A DNA stretch of 45,797 nucleotides, taken from positions 1 through 45,797 of the forward strand of contig NZ_CP022306.1 in assembly GCF_004216475.1 (NCBI RefSeq). The letters run 5' to 3'. Under the pieces are notes generated by a model. The model worked only from the letters and a program-made list of their open reading frames with translations. It was not told where the DNA came from and did not search any database. The translations under genes and the position numbers were made by a program. Of the stretch, positions 35,101-43,407 are shown piece after piece. Each line of letters starts with the position of its first letter. Within the stretch, counting starts at the first letter, position 1. The stretch is from Thalassococcus sp. S3. Its GTDB lineage: Bacteria; Pseudomonadota; Alphaproteobacteria; Rhodobacterales; Rhodobacteraceae.

Positions 35101-35927
35101 CCACGCTCCGCGCAGGGCTGATCGGGGCGCATATCGGGCGGACCCGTCTGCCGGCTGCGCTCGACATCCTCTGCTCCATGGCAGGCTGGACCCTGGATTT
35201 TACCCTGATCGACACTGCGGAACGACCCGCGTTCGATCTGGCCCGGACGCTTGATCTGGCGCGGGCCGACGGCTGGACCGGCATGACCATCACCCATCCC
35301 TGGAAGCCGCAGGCACGTCTTTATGCCGGCACCGCGGCAAACGTCGAGATCGCGCATCTCGGCGCCCTCAACACGCTCACCTTTTCGCCCGTGCTTTGCG
35401 GTTACAACACCGACTATACCGGCTTTCTGGGTGCGCTTGAGGCCGCAGGTCTCGCACCCCTTGGTGACGTCGTCATGATCGGCGCGGGCGGCGTGGCCGA
35501 GGCGCTTGGCCCGGCGCTTTTGGCCCGGATGTCGAATGACGCCTGCCTGAAAATCGCTGACATAGAGCCTGCACGGGCCGAAAACCTTGCGGCCCGCATC
35601 GGCGCCCGGAGGCTGGACATGGCCGATCTGCCCGCGGCCTGCGCGGCGGCCGATGGGGTGATCAACGCAACCCCGCTTGGGATGGGCGAGGACGCGCGCT
35701 CCCCCTTCGATCCGATCTGGCTTGGGTCCCAACGCTGGGCCTTCGATGCCGTCTATACGCCAACCAACACGCCGTTCCTGCAGGCCGCTGGCGCCGCCGG
35801 TCTGACCTGCCTGACCGGGTTCGAACTCTTCCGCCACATGGCGATTGGCAGCTTCACCGCCTATACCGGCATCCATTTGCCCGCGCCTGACGCGTTGGAC
35901 CGCCTTCTTCCCCTTCGCCCAGATTGA
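35097..35927 (+). CDS. Shikimate dehydrogenase-like (AroE family) protein of unknown substrate
   Basis: This 276-residue AroE-family protein has the catalytic lysine region as MTITHPWK (family consensus NVTxPxK), NTDYTGF in place of NTDGxG, and the nucleotide motif GAGGVAEAL around 122-130. The N-terminal substrate motif, normally HSxSPxxHN with carboxylate-binding serines, reads HIGRTRLPAAL, so both serines are missing. It is therefore probably not a biosynthetic shikimate dehydrogenase and likely acts on a sugar-acid derivative in this operon (inference). The GTG start at 35097 overlaps the dehydratase stop. Confidence 0.75.
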   Translation: MTTLRAGLIGAHIGRTRLPAALDILCSMAGWTLDFTLIDTAERPAFDLARTLDLARADGWTGMTITHPWKPQARLYAGTAANVEIAHLGALNTLTFSPVLCGYNTDYTGFLGALEAAGLAPLGDVVMIGAGGVAEALGPALLARMSNDACLKIADIEPARAENLAARIGARRLDMADLPAACAAADGVINATPLGMGEDARSPFDPIWLGSQRWAFDAVYTPTNTPFLQAAGAAGLTCLTGFELFRHMAIGSFTAYTGIHLPAPDALDRLLPLRPD

Positions 35928-35938
35928 AAGGATCTCCC

Positions 35939-36826
35939 ATGAGCACACCACGTATCGGATTCATCGGCCTCGGATTGATGGGCAGCGCCATGGTCGGTCG
36001 CCTTCAGGACAAAGGCTATGCCCTGACCGTGATCGCCAACAGAAGCCGGGCGAACGTTGAAAAGGCCGTCTCTCGCGGCGCAACCGAAGTCACCACTTCC
36101 AAGGCGATTGCCGAAGCGAGCGATATCGTGATGCTCTGCGTCGACACCTCCGCCTCGGTCGAGGCGCGGATGCGGGGCGCCGAAGGGGTCATCGCCGGGC
36201 TCAAGCCGGGCGCGGTCGTGATCGACTTCGGCACCTCGCTGCCCGGCTCCACCCGGGCCCTGGGCGACGAGGTCTCGGCAAAAGGCGCCACCCTTCTTGA
36301 TGCACCACTGGGCCGAACGCCGTCTCATGCCGTGGACGGTCTGCTGAACATCATGTGTTCGGGCGACAAGGCAACGTTCGATCAAGTCCACCCCGTGCTG
36401 AGCGATCTGGGCGAAAACGTCTTTCACCTCGGGCCTTTGGGATCCGGCCATACGATCAAGCTGATCAACAACTTCTTTGCCATGACCACCGCCAATGCGA
36501 TGGCCGAGGCGTTTGCGATGGCCGATGTGCAGAATGTGCCCCGGCAGGCGCTTTACGATGTGATGTCGGCCGGACCGCTGAGATCCGGCATGATGGATTT
36601 CATCAAGACCTACGCCGTCGACGGGGATCCGATGCAGCTTGCCTTCGCCGTGAAGAACGCAGCCAAGGATGTCGGCTATTACGCCCAGATGGCCGAGGAT
36701 GCCGGTGTCGAAACGATCATGTCGAAATGCGCACTGACCGGCCTCAAGACCGCGATGGAGGATGGGCGAGGCGAAGACATGGTGCCCCAGATGGTCGATT
36801 TCTACGCCAAGCATTTCGGCCGTTAG
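35939..36826 (+). CDS. HIBADH-family reductase with GRT substrate motif
   Basis: This 295-residue beta-hydroxyacid dehydrogenase has the cofactor motif GLGLMG (10-15) and catalytic K174 in KLINN (N177, N178). The substrate loop is DAPLGRTPSHA (121-131) rather than DAPVSGG. A GRT loop with KLINN is what I recall from the YihU branch (sulfolactaldehyde/4-hydroxybutyrate reductase), although the serine following KLINN in that branch is alanine here. Candidates are reduction of tartronate semialdehyde, another short semialdehyde, or a sulfonate analogue. GGA lies before the ATG; the gene follows the AroE-like gene by 11 bases. Confidence 0.8.
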   Translation: MSTPRIGFIGLGLMGSAMVGRLQDKGYALTVIANRSRANVEKAVSRGATEVTTSKAIAEASDIVMLCVDTSASVEARMRGAEGVIAGLKPGAVVIDFGTSLPGSTRALGDEVSAKGATLLDAPLGRTPSHAVDGLLNIMCSGDKATFDQVHPVLSDLGENVFHLGPLGSGHTIKLINNFFAMTTANAMAEAFAMADVQNVPRQALYDVMSAGPLRSGMMDFIKTYAVDGDPMQLAFAVKNAAKDVGYYAQMAEDAGVETIMSKCALTGLKTAMEDGRGEDMVPQMVDFYAKHFGR

Positions 36827-36829
36827 CAA

Positions 36830-37723
36830 GTGGCCGTCACCGCCCGCGCCAACGAGGATCGCGCCAGCCTTGGCATCGCGATGACCCTTGCGGCCTGGGC
36901 GTTTTTCACCGTCGTCGACGGGTCGATGAAGTGGCTGGCCGTGGCCGGCTTTCCCGCCGCGCAACTCGCCTTCATGCGCTATCTGCCGCATTTCGCGATC
37001 TCGACCGGCCTCCTGCTGCTGCGCAGCGGCGCGCGTTGGGATGTCTTCGGAACCTCTCACCTGGGTCTTTGCCTTCTGCGCGGCGTGCTTCTGGCGTCGG
37101 CCACCTTTTTCAATTTCGTCGCGCTGAAATTCCTGCCGCTCACCGTTACCGGATCGGTGATGTTCTCGGCCCCGATCATCGTCTGCGCCCTCTCCTGGCC
37201 GCTTCTGGGCGAACGGGTCGGGCCGTGGCGCTGGTTTGCCATCGCCCTGGGGTTCATCGGCGTTCTTGTGGTCATCCGGCCCTTTGATGCGACCTTTCAC
37301 TGGGCCGCTTTGCTCAGCGTCTATAATGCGCTGGCCCTGTCGCTCTATTCGATCATCACCCGAAAACTGTCGGGCATCGTCGCGGCGGAAACGATGCAAT
37401 TCTACATGGGCCTTGTCGGCACACTTCTCACCTTGCCCGCCGCGCTTTGGCTCTGGCAGGATCCCGGAACCGCCCTGAACTGGGGCCTGATGCTGCTTGC
37501 GGGCACCGCCGCATGGGCCGGGCATGAGCTTTTCTCACGCGCGCATGGCTTCGCGCCCGCGAACACGCTGATCCCCTATACCTACAGTTTCCTCATCTAC
37601 ATGACCCTCGCCGGTTACCTGATCTTCGGGGACATGCCCGACGGTCTGACCCTGCTGGGCGCGGGGATCATCATCCTGTCGGGCCTTATCATCTGGCGGC
37701 GTGCGATGATCCGCGAGGTCTAA
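36830..37723 (+). CDS. DMT-superfamily (EamA) permease
   Basis: This 297-residue, ten-span protein is made of two EamA repeats of about 140 residues (first ending near LVVIRPF, second starting at ALLSVYNALALSLYS). DMT permeases export metabolites or amino acids; the substrate cannot be inferred. The GTG start at 36830 lies 3 bases after the reductase stop. It closes the TRAP-uxaA operon, and its stop overlaps the convergent uxuB-like gene. Confidence 0.85.
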   Translation: MAVTARANEDRASLGIAMTLAAWAFFTVVDGSMKWLAVAGFPAAQLAFMRYLPHFAISTGLLLLRSGARWDVFGTSHLGLCLLRGVLLASATFFNFVALKFLPLTVTGSVMFSAPIIVCALSWPLLGERVGPWRWFAIALGFIGVLVVIRPFDATFHWAALLSVYNALALSLYSIITRKLSGIVAAETMQFYMGLVGTLLTLPAALWLWQDPGTALNWGLMLLAGTAAWAGHELFSRAHGFAPANTLIPYTYSFLIYMTLAGYLIFGDMPDGLTLLGAGIIILSGLIIWRRAMIREV

Positions 37724-38910
37724 AGACCGATGATCGCCCTCAACGCCCCATCCGGATCGGTCGAGCGGCACGCATCGGCAAGCCGATCCGCCAACGGATC
37801 GTCCAGGGTGCGCCCCGCCTCACATTCGCGCCGGACAAAATGCAGCCAGGCCGAAACGGCTGCCTCCAATGCCGGGCTCTTCTGCCCTGTCCGGTCTTTC
37901 AGTGTCGCCGCGATGCGCACCGGCATCTTCTGGCTGCCGTCCATCGCGATCTGCCGCAAACGGTGGTCGAGGTGGGGGTTCTCGAACCGCCGGATCAGGC
38001 TTTCGGCATAGCCCACTTTCCGCGCGTCCTCCGGCAAGGTGTCGGCCGCCTCCGCCATCAGGGCACGGGCCATCTGCCGCAATTCGGGATCGGCGACGGC
38101 CTCATGAACAAAGCTGTGCCCCGCCAGGCTACCCGCATAGGCCAGGTACGAATGGGCGCCGTTCAGCATTCTCAGCTTGCGCATCTCGTGCGGGGCCACG
38201 TCAGCCACCCATTGCACACCCGGCCAATCCGGGCGGCGCCCGGCAAAATCGTCCTCAATCACCCATTCGGTGAAGTCCTCGGTCGGGACGGCCATTCGAT
38301 CTCCGGTCTTCTGTCGCACGGCATCTGTCGTTGCAGGCGTGATGCGGTCCACCATCGTGCATGGGAACATCAAACCACCCGGCAAGGTAAGCCCGGCCAG
38401 CCTGGCGAACCGTTGCACCGCCTGCTCCAGCTTGCGGCCATTCTCCGGCAGGTTGTCACAGCTCAGCACGGTAAGCGGCGCGCTTCGCCGTGCCAGCCCG
38501 TGGGCCAGATATCCAACCGGCGTCGCCGGACCCTCCCCCGCCAGATCGGCGCGGATCGCGGGATCGCTCTCATCCAGTTTTCCCGCCGGGGTCAGATGAT
38601 ACCCCTTCTCCGTCACCGTGAGGGTCACAACCTCGACGGCATCATCCGCCACAGCCGCGATGACGGCCTGCGGATCCTCCGGCGCGACAAGGATGCGATC
38701 AAGGCAAGTGATCCGTTCGACCCGGCTGCCACCGACATCCTGGATCAGCACGATATAGGCGCAGCCCTGCCCGGCCAGACCATCCCGCACCGCAGCGGAT
38801 CTGAGGCTGACGCCCGTGATCCGCCAGTCCGGCAGCTGCGCGGTGTACCATGCCTGATGCGCGCGAAAGAAATTGCCGACCCCCAGATGCAGAATTCGAC
38901 CCATGATCAT
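37720..38910 (-). CDS. uxuB: Mannitol dehydrogenase-family fructuronate reductase
   Basis: This 396-residue polyol/uronate dehydrogenase has an N-terminal Rossmann start (LHLGVGNFFRAHQA, 7-20) and the catalytic helix KLRMLNGAHS with K245, N250 and H253. UxuB reduces D-fructuronate to D-mannonate with NADH. It directly follows and overlaps uxaC, whose product is fructuronate, and uxuA is nearby, so the function is well supported. It is about 90 residues shorter than E. coli UxuB, and a tagaturonate or arabinitol activity cannot be excluded. An alternative ATG lies at 38904. Confidence 0.85.
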   Translation of the reverse strand: MIMGRILHLGVGNFFRAHQAWYTAQLPDWRITGVSLRSAAVRDGLAGQGCAYIVLIQDVGGSRVERITCLDRILVAPEDPQAVIAAVADDAVEVVTLTVTEKGYHLTPAGKLDESDPAIRADLAGEGPATPVGYLAHGLARRSAPLTVLSCDNLPENGRKLEQAVQRFARLAGLTLPGGLMFPCTMVDRITPATTDAVRQKTGDRMAVPTEDFTEWVIEDDFAGRRPDWPGVQWVADVAPHEMRKLRMLNGAHSYLAYAGSLAGHSFVHEAVADPELRQMARALMAEAADTLPEDARKVGYAESLIRRFENPHLDHRLRQIAMDGSQKMPVRIAATLKDRTGQKSPALEAAVSAWLHFVRRECEAGRTLDDPLADRLADACRSTDPDGALRAIIGL

Positions 38911-40265
38911 CCCAATTTGTAAGATTTCCGGGCAAGCCCCACCGCCAGCTCCTCGGCCAGCATCCGGGCGTCCCCGCGCCCGAAGAGACCCTTTTCAATC
39001 TGCCCGGCAAGATGCAGCGCCGTCGCCCGGCGCCACAGGTCGTGCCGGGCCGGGATCGACAGAAAGGCCCTTGTGTCGTCATTGAACCCGGCGAGGTTCC
39101 AATAGCCCGCTGTCTCCACGACCTGATCGAAATACCGCGCGATGCCCGCGGCGCTGTCATGAAACCACCAGGGCGGCCCGATCCTCAGGCAGGGCCAGTG
39201 ACCGGCCATCGGCGCAAGCTCCCGCGCATAGGTTGTTTCGTCCAACGTGAAAAGGATCAGCGTCAGGTTCGGTGTGTTGCCTACACGGTTCAAAAGCGGC
39301 TCCAGCCCGCGCACGAAATCGGACCGGACCGGAATGTCTGCGCCCTTGTCCCGTCCGAACCGGGCCATCACATCCGCATTGGTGTTGCGCCGGCTGCCTG
39401 CGTGAAGCTGCATCACCATACCGTCTTCAACCGACATCTGCGCCATCTCGGTCAGCATATGCCCGGTGAAAGACGCCGCCTCCTCCGCGCTCCCCTGCCC
39501 TGCCCGCAGTTTGGCGTAAAGCGCCTCAAGATTGTCGAGCCAAAGCGTTTGAAGGACCTCGACCGCGTGATCTGTGGCCGTGGCCCCCATGTCGCGGAAC
39601 GCACGGCGTCGCTTGCGGATCGCATCAAGGAAGCCTTTGAAATCCTTTGTATCTTCGCCTGTTATCTCGCCCAGCCGATCCAGTTCCGCCTGCCATTCAG
39701 GCCGGGTCGCATCCAACAGGCCGTCAGGCCGGAAGGTTGGGATCACCCGCCCCTCCCACTGGCTTTCCCGGATCGTTCGGTGATGCCGCAGATCGTCCAG
39801 CGCGCTATCCGTGGTTGCCAGCACCTCGATCCCGAACCGGTCGTAAAGCGCCCTGGGCCGCGTCTCGTCCCGCTGCAGCCATTCGGTGATCTGGTCATAA
39901 ATGGCATCCGCCGTCTCGGGACCCAGAGGCATGTCGCAGCCAATGGTTTGCGTCAGCACATACTCCATCCACCACCGGCTTGGCGTGCCCAGAAACAGAT
40001 CCCAATGCTGCGCGAACCGCTGGAAGATCGCACGGGGGTCGCGCGCCGCCTCCGGCACGCCCACGCCCAGCTCCTCCAGGCGCACACCTTGCGAATAAAG
40101 CATCCGGAACACGTAGTGATCCGGCACGATCAGCAACGTTGCGGGATCGGGAAAGGGCGCATCCTCCGCAAACCAGGCGGGCTCGGTATGTCCATGCGGG
40201 GACACGATGGGAAGATCCCGGATTTCCGCGTAAAGATCACCCGCTGTCCCCTTCAGCTCTTTCAT
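38907..40265 (-). CDS. uxaC: Uronate isomerase
   Basis: This 452-residue amidohydrolase-superfamily enzyme isomerises D-glucuronate to D-fructuronate and D-galacturonate to D-tagaturonate. The metal motif SPHGHTEP with H24 and H26 is present. Late family segments RIGPPWWFHDS and GFNDDTRAFLSIPARHD are clear. The ATG at 40265 (MKELKGT) is chosen as the family start; an upstream in-frame ATG would add 16 unrelated residues. It is the first gene of the minus-strand pair with uxuB and divergent from the Gfo-uxuA operon. Confidence 0.95.
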   Translation of the reverse strand: MKELKGTAGDLYAEIRDLPIVSPHGHTEPAWFAEDAPFPDPATLLIVPDHYVFRMLYSQGVRLEELGVGVPEAARDPRAIFQRFAQHWDLFLGTPSRWWMEYVLTQTIGCDMPLGPETADAIYDQITEWLQRDETRPRALYDRFGIEVLATTDSALDDLRHHRTIRESQWEGRVIPTFRPDGLLDATRPEWQAELDRLGEITGEDTKDFKGFLDAIRKRRRAFRDMGATATDHAVEVLQTLWLDNLEALYAKLRAGQGSAEEAASFTGHMLTEMAQMSVEDGMVMQLHAGSRRNTNADVMARFGRDKGADIPVRSDFVRGLEPLLNRVGNTPNLTLILFTLDETTYARELAPMAGHWPCLRIGPPWWFHDSAAGIARYFDQVVETAGYWNLAGFNDDTRAFLSIPARHDLWRRATALHLAGQIEKGLFGRGDARMLAEELAVGLARKSYKLG

Positions 40266-40302
40266 GCCCGCCCCCTCGCAATCGCCCTTGGCCTTTGCCG
40301 AC

Positions 40303-40314
40303 ATTAACGTCAAT
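40303..40314. promoter_or_regulatory. Imperfect palindrome in the uxaC-Gfo divergent promoter
   Basis: ATTAACGTCAAT is a near-symmetric 12-mer centred on ACGT in the 69-base region between the divergent uxaC-uxuB and Gfo-uxuA operons. It is the only dyad seen there and a plausible shared operator. The regulator is unknown; the FadR-type GntR protein is a candidate. Confidence 0.3.
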
Positions 40315-40334
40315 CTGCGCGGAAGGGAGGCAAA

Positions 40335-41366
40335 ATGAAAACCTTACTTATCGGGATGGGTATGGTGGCGCCCACGCATCTTGCGGCGTTGCGCGATAAC
40401 CAGTCCGGCATCAGACTGGCGGGTGTGGTCTCACGCAGTGCGACGCGCGCCGAGGGGCATGCGCGGCAGGCCACAGAGGCGCTTGGCTACCCGGTGCCGG
40501 GCTATGCGACCCTTGCAGAGGGCCTGTCGTCAAAGCCTGACTTCGCACTGCTGATTACGCCGCCCGACACGCGGTCCAGCTATGTTGGCGCGCTCGCCGC
40601 GGCCCGGATCCCGATCCTGATGGAAAAACCCATAGAGCGCACGTTCGCGGCCGCGCAGGAGATCGTTGCGACCTGCGATGCGACGGACACCCCTCTAGGT
40701 CTCTGCTTTCAACATCGCACCCGCGCCGCCTCCTCCAAGCTGAAGGCGCTTTTGGACGGCGGGGCCCTTGGCCAGATCGTGGATGTCGACATCCGCGTGC
40801 CCTGGTGGCGCGATCAGCACTATTACGATGCGCCGGGCCGGGGCACTTATGCCCGCGATGGCGGTGGCGTGATGATCAACCAGGCCATCCATACACTGGA
40901 CCTGGCGCTTTGGCTCTGCGGGCCGGTGGCGAATGTACAGGCGCGAATGAGGACCAGCCCGCTCCACCGGATGGAGGCTGAGGATATCGCCGCCGCCCTC
41001 CTGGAGTTCCGAAACGGGGCGAGCGGCGTTCTGTCGGCCAGCACCATTGCTTATCCCGGCTCGGCGGAAAGCGTGACCCTGATCGCCACCCAGGCCCGTG
41101 CCCATCTTGAAGGCGGTTGCTTGACGCTCGACTGGCTGGACGGGCGAACGGAGCGTTTCGGAGAGACCGCAACGACCGGCGGAGGTGCGGATCCCATGGC
41201 GTTCACGCATGCCTGGCATCAAACCATCCTTGAGGATTTTGCCGATGCACTGCGCGCGGGGCGCCCTCCCCTCGCGCCGGGGCTCGAGACGCTTCATGTG
41301 CACGCTGTGATTGACGCGATGACCCGTTCGGCGGCGTCCGGGCACATAGAGGAGATCGCCGAATGA
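40335..41366 (+). CDS. Gfo/Idh/MocA-family oxidoreductase (first of three)
   Basis: This 343-residue protein begins with a Rossmann strand whose glycine loop is atypical (LIGMGMVAPTH). It has the EKP motif around residue 97, and an NQAIHTLDL segment supplies the HxxD motif. The substrate is unknown. GGGAGG precedes the ATG. It is the first gene of an operon of three family members and uxuA, overlapping the next by four bases. The family reversibly oxidises sugar hydroxyls, so an inversion or 3-keto step leading into the uronate pathway is plausible. Confidence 0.88.
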   Translation: MKTLLIGMGMVAPTHLAALRDNQSGIRLAGVVSRSATRAEGHARQATEALGYPVPGYATLAEGLSSKPDFALLITPPDTRSSYVGALAAARIPILMEKPIERTFAAAQEIVATCDATDTPLGLCFQHRTRAASSKLKALLDGGALGQIVDVDIRVPWWRDQHYYDAPGRGTYARDGGGVMINQAIHTLDLALWLCGPVANVQARMRTSPLHRMEAEDIAAALLEFRNGASGVLSASTIAYPGSAESVTLIATQARAHLEGGCLTLDWLDGRTERFGETATTGGGADPMAFTHAWHQTILEDFADALRAGRPPLAPGLETLHVHAVIDAMTRSAASGHIEEIAE

Positions 41367-42364
41367 CAGTCCCTTTTGTCGCCCTGGGTCTGGACCATCG
41401 TCACATCTACGGCATGACCGAAAACATGCTGCGGGCCGGCGCGCGGTGCCTGGGCTTTTGGACCGACGGCACCCCGCAACCGCTGGAAGGGTTTCAAAAG
41501 CGCTTTCCAGACCTACCGCGCTTCTCCACGCTGGAAGAAGCGCTTGGCGCAGGCGGTGAGCTGGCCCTTGTCTCGGCGATCCCCGCGGACCGCGCTGACC
41601 TGGCCGTTCGGGCCATGGACGCCGGGCTTGACGTGATGACCGACAAGCCCGGTTGCACCGACCTCACCCAGCTGGAAAAGCTGAAACAAGCCGTGGCCCG
41701 CACCGGGCGTATCTGGTCGATCAACTTCTCCGAACGGTTCGAGGTGCCATCGGTCACCTTGGCCGATCAGTTGATTTCCGAAGGCGCCATCGGGCGGGTT
41801 GTCCATACCTGCGGGTTGGGCCCGCACCGGCTGAACCGGGCCACGCGGCCCGACTGGTTCTTTCAGCGCACGCGATATGGTGGCATCCTGACCGACATTG
41901 CATCGCACCAGATCGACCAGTTCCTGCATTTCACGGGGTCCGACGACGCCGAGGTCACGATGGCCCATGTCGCTAATCATGCCAATCCCGATGATCCCGG
42001 CCTGCAGGACTTTGGAGAGATTGCTCTACGCTCCCCGACAGGGTCGGGCTATATCCGGGTCGACTGGTACACACCGGATGCGCTGCCGAATTGGGGGGAC
42101 GGGCGGCTGACGCTGCTGGGGACCGATGGATATATCGAGCTGCGCAAATACGTGGATGTCGCCGGTCGCCCGGGCACCGATCATCTGGTTCTTGTCAACG
42201 ACACAAGATGCGAAACGATTGATGCGCGCGATGCGGGCCTGCCCTATTTCGAGCGGTTGCTCCACGATATCCGACACCGAACCGAAACCGCGATGTCCCA
42301 GGCCCATTGCTTCAAGGTGATGGAACTGGCCCTGACCGCGCAAGCCCTCGCCGAACGCACATGA
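41363..42364 (+). CDS. Gfo/Idh/MocA-family oxidoreductase (second of three, divergent)
   Basis: This 333-residue protein is the most divergent of the trio. The nucleotide loop reads ALGLDHRHIYGM instead of GxGxxG, and EKP is replaced by DKPG around residue 94, keeping the lysine. The conserved histidine segment is present as DIASHQIDQFLHF. The changes mark a distinct subfamily, possibly with altered cofactor handling. ATGA overlaps couple it to both neighbours. Confidence 0.85.
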   Translation: MTVPFVALGLDHRHIYGMTENMLRAGARCLGFWTDGTPQPLEGFQKRFPDLPRFSTLEEALGAGGELALVSAIPADRADLAVRAMDAGLDVMTDKPGCTDLTQLEKLKQAVARTGRIWSINFSERFEVPSVTLADQLISEGAIGRVVHTCGLGPHRLNRATRPDWFFQRTRYGGILTDIASHQIDQFLHFTGSDDAEVTMAHVANHANPDDPGLQDFGEIALRSPTGSGYIRVDWYTPDALPNWGDGRLTLLGTDGYIELRKYVDVAGRPGTDHLVLVNDTRCETIDARDAGLPYFERLLHDIRHRTETAMSQAHCFKVMELALTAQALAERT

Positions 42365-43407
42365 TCCGCGTGGCTGTCATCGGCGGCGGCATCGGCGCCC
42401 AGCATCTGGAGGCCTATCGCCATCTTCCGCAATTTGACCCGGTTCTGATCGTCGACAGGGACCCGGCGCGCCTTGAGGCGCTGGCCATCGACGGCACCAG
42501 CGGAGCATCTGAGATCGCAGAGGCGCTGCACCCCGATATCGACCTTGTCGATATCTGCTTGCCCCCTGCCCTGCACGCCGAAACCGCCATTCAGGCGCTG
42601 GAGGCCGGAAAGCATGTGATTTGCGAAAAACCGTTTGCGACCTCACTGCACGATGTCGACCGGATCGCACAGGCGGCTGCGCGGGCGGATTGCCAGGTTT
42701 TCCCGGTCTTTCAGTACCGCTTTGGACCCGCATTCGCCCAGCTTCGCGCGCTTCGAGACGCTGGTTTGACCGGTGCGCCGCACAGTGCGGCGCTCGAGAC
42801 GCATTGGTCGCGGGACGCGGATTACTACGCCGTCCCGTGGCGTGGCACCTGGGCCGGGGAACAGGGCGGCGCAATTGTCACCCATGCTATCCACGCCCAC
42901 GATCTGCTGTCACACTACATGGCCCCGGTTCATGCCGTCACCGCGCGGCTGGCAACCCGCGTCAACCCTATCGAAACCGAAGACACCGCGGCGCTGATCT
43001 TCGAGCTTGAAGGCGGCGCGCTAGCGACAAGCTCTGTCACGTTGGGGGCCGCGTCGGATCAGACGCGGATCAGATTTGTCTATGAGTGCCTGACCGCCAC
43101 CTCGGGCACCCTGCCCTATGCGCCATCCGAAGGCGGCTGGAGCTTTATCGCCCGCGCGCCTTCCGACCAGGCAGAGGTCGATGCCTGCCTCGCCTCCGCG
43201 GCGGATGAAAAGCCCGGCTTTGACGGGTTTCTGACCGAAGTGGCCAAGGCGTTAAACGGGGATCCCGCGCACCGCGCCGTCAGCCTCGCGGATGGGCGAG
43301 CGTCCATCGAACTCGTGACCGCGATCTACTCCGCCGCGCAAAGCGCGCGGCGCACGACATTACCGCTCTCGGCGGATCACCCGATGCGAATGGGATGGAG
43401 ACCATGA
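42361..43407 (+). CDS. Gfo/Idh/MocA-family oxidoreductase (third of three)
   Basis: This 348-residue canonical member has Rossmann motif VIGGGIGAQH (6-15), CEKPF near 89-93, and a THAIHAHDLLSHY segment with the catalytic histidine. Starting at ATG 42361, it overlaps the previous stop, and its own stop overlaps the uxuA ATG. Being directly coupled to uxuA, it most likely makes or recycles a compound related to mannonate (inference). Confidence 0.88.
   Translation: MIRVAVIGGGIGAQHLEAYRHLPQFDPVLIVDRDPARLEALAIDGTSGASEIAEALHPDIDLVDICLPPALHAETAIQALEAGKHVICEKPFATSLHDVDRIAQAAARADCQVFPVFQYRFGPAFAQLRALRDAGLTGAPHSAALETHWSRDADYYAVPWRGTWAGEQGGAIVTHAIHAHDLLSHYMAPVHAVTARLATRVNPIETEDTAALIFELEGGALATSSVTLGAASDQTRIRFVYECLTATSGTLPYAPSEGGWSFIARAPSDQAEVDACLASAADEKPGFDGFLTEVAKALNGDPAHRAVSLADGRASIELVTAIYSAAQSARRTTLPLSADHPMRMGWRP

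Noticed and set aside
35861..37525. Long open frame of 554 codons on the minus strand
   Set aside because: It is antisense to the HIBADH-family and DMT genes, has low-complexity composition and no recognisable domain.
38911..38923. CCCAATTTGTAAG, identical over 13 bases to the iteron at 45711-45723
   Set aside because: It lies in the uxaC/uxuB overlap, where the bases are explained by the uxaC C-terminus (KSYKLG and stop). It is isolated from any array and far from the origin.
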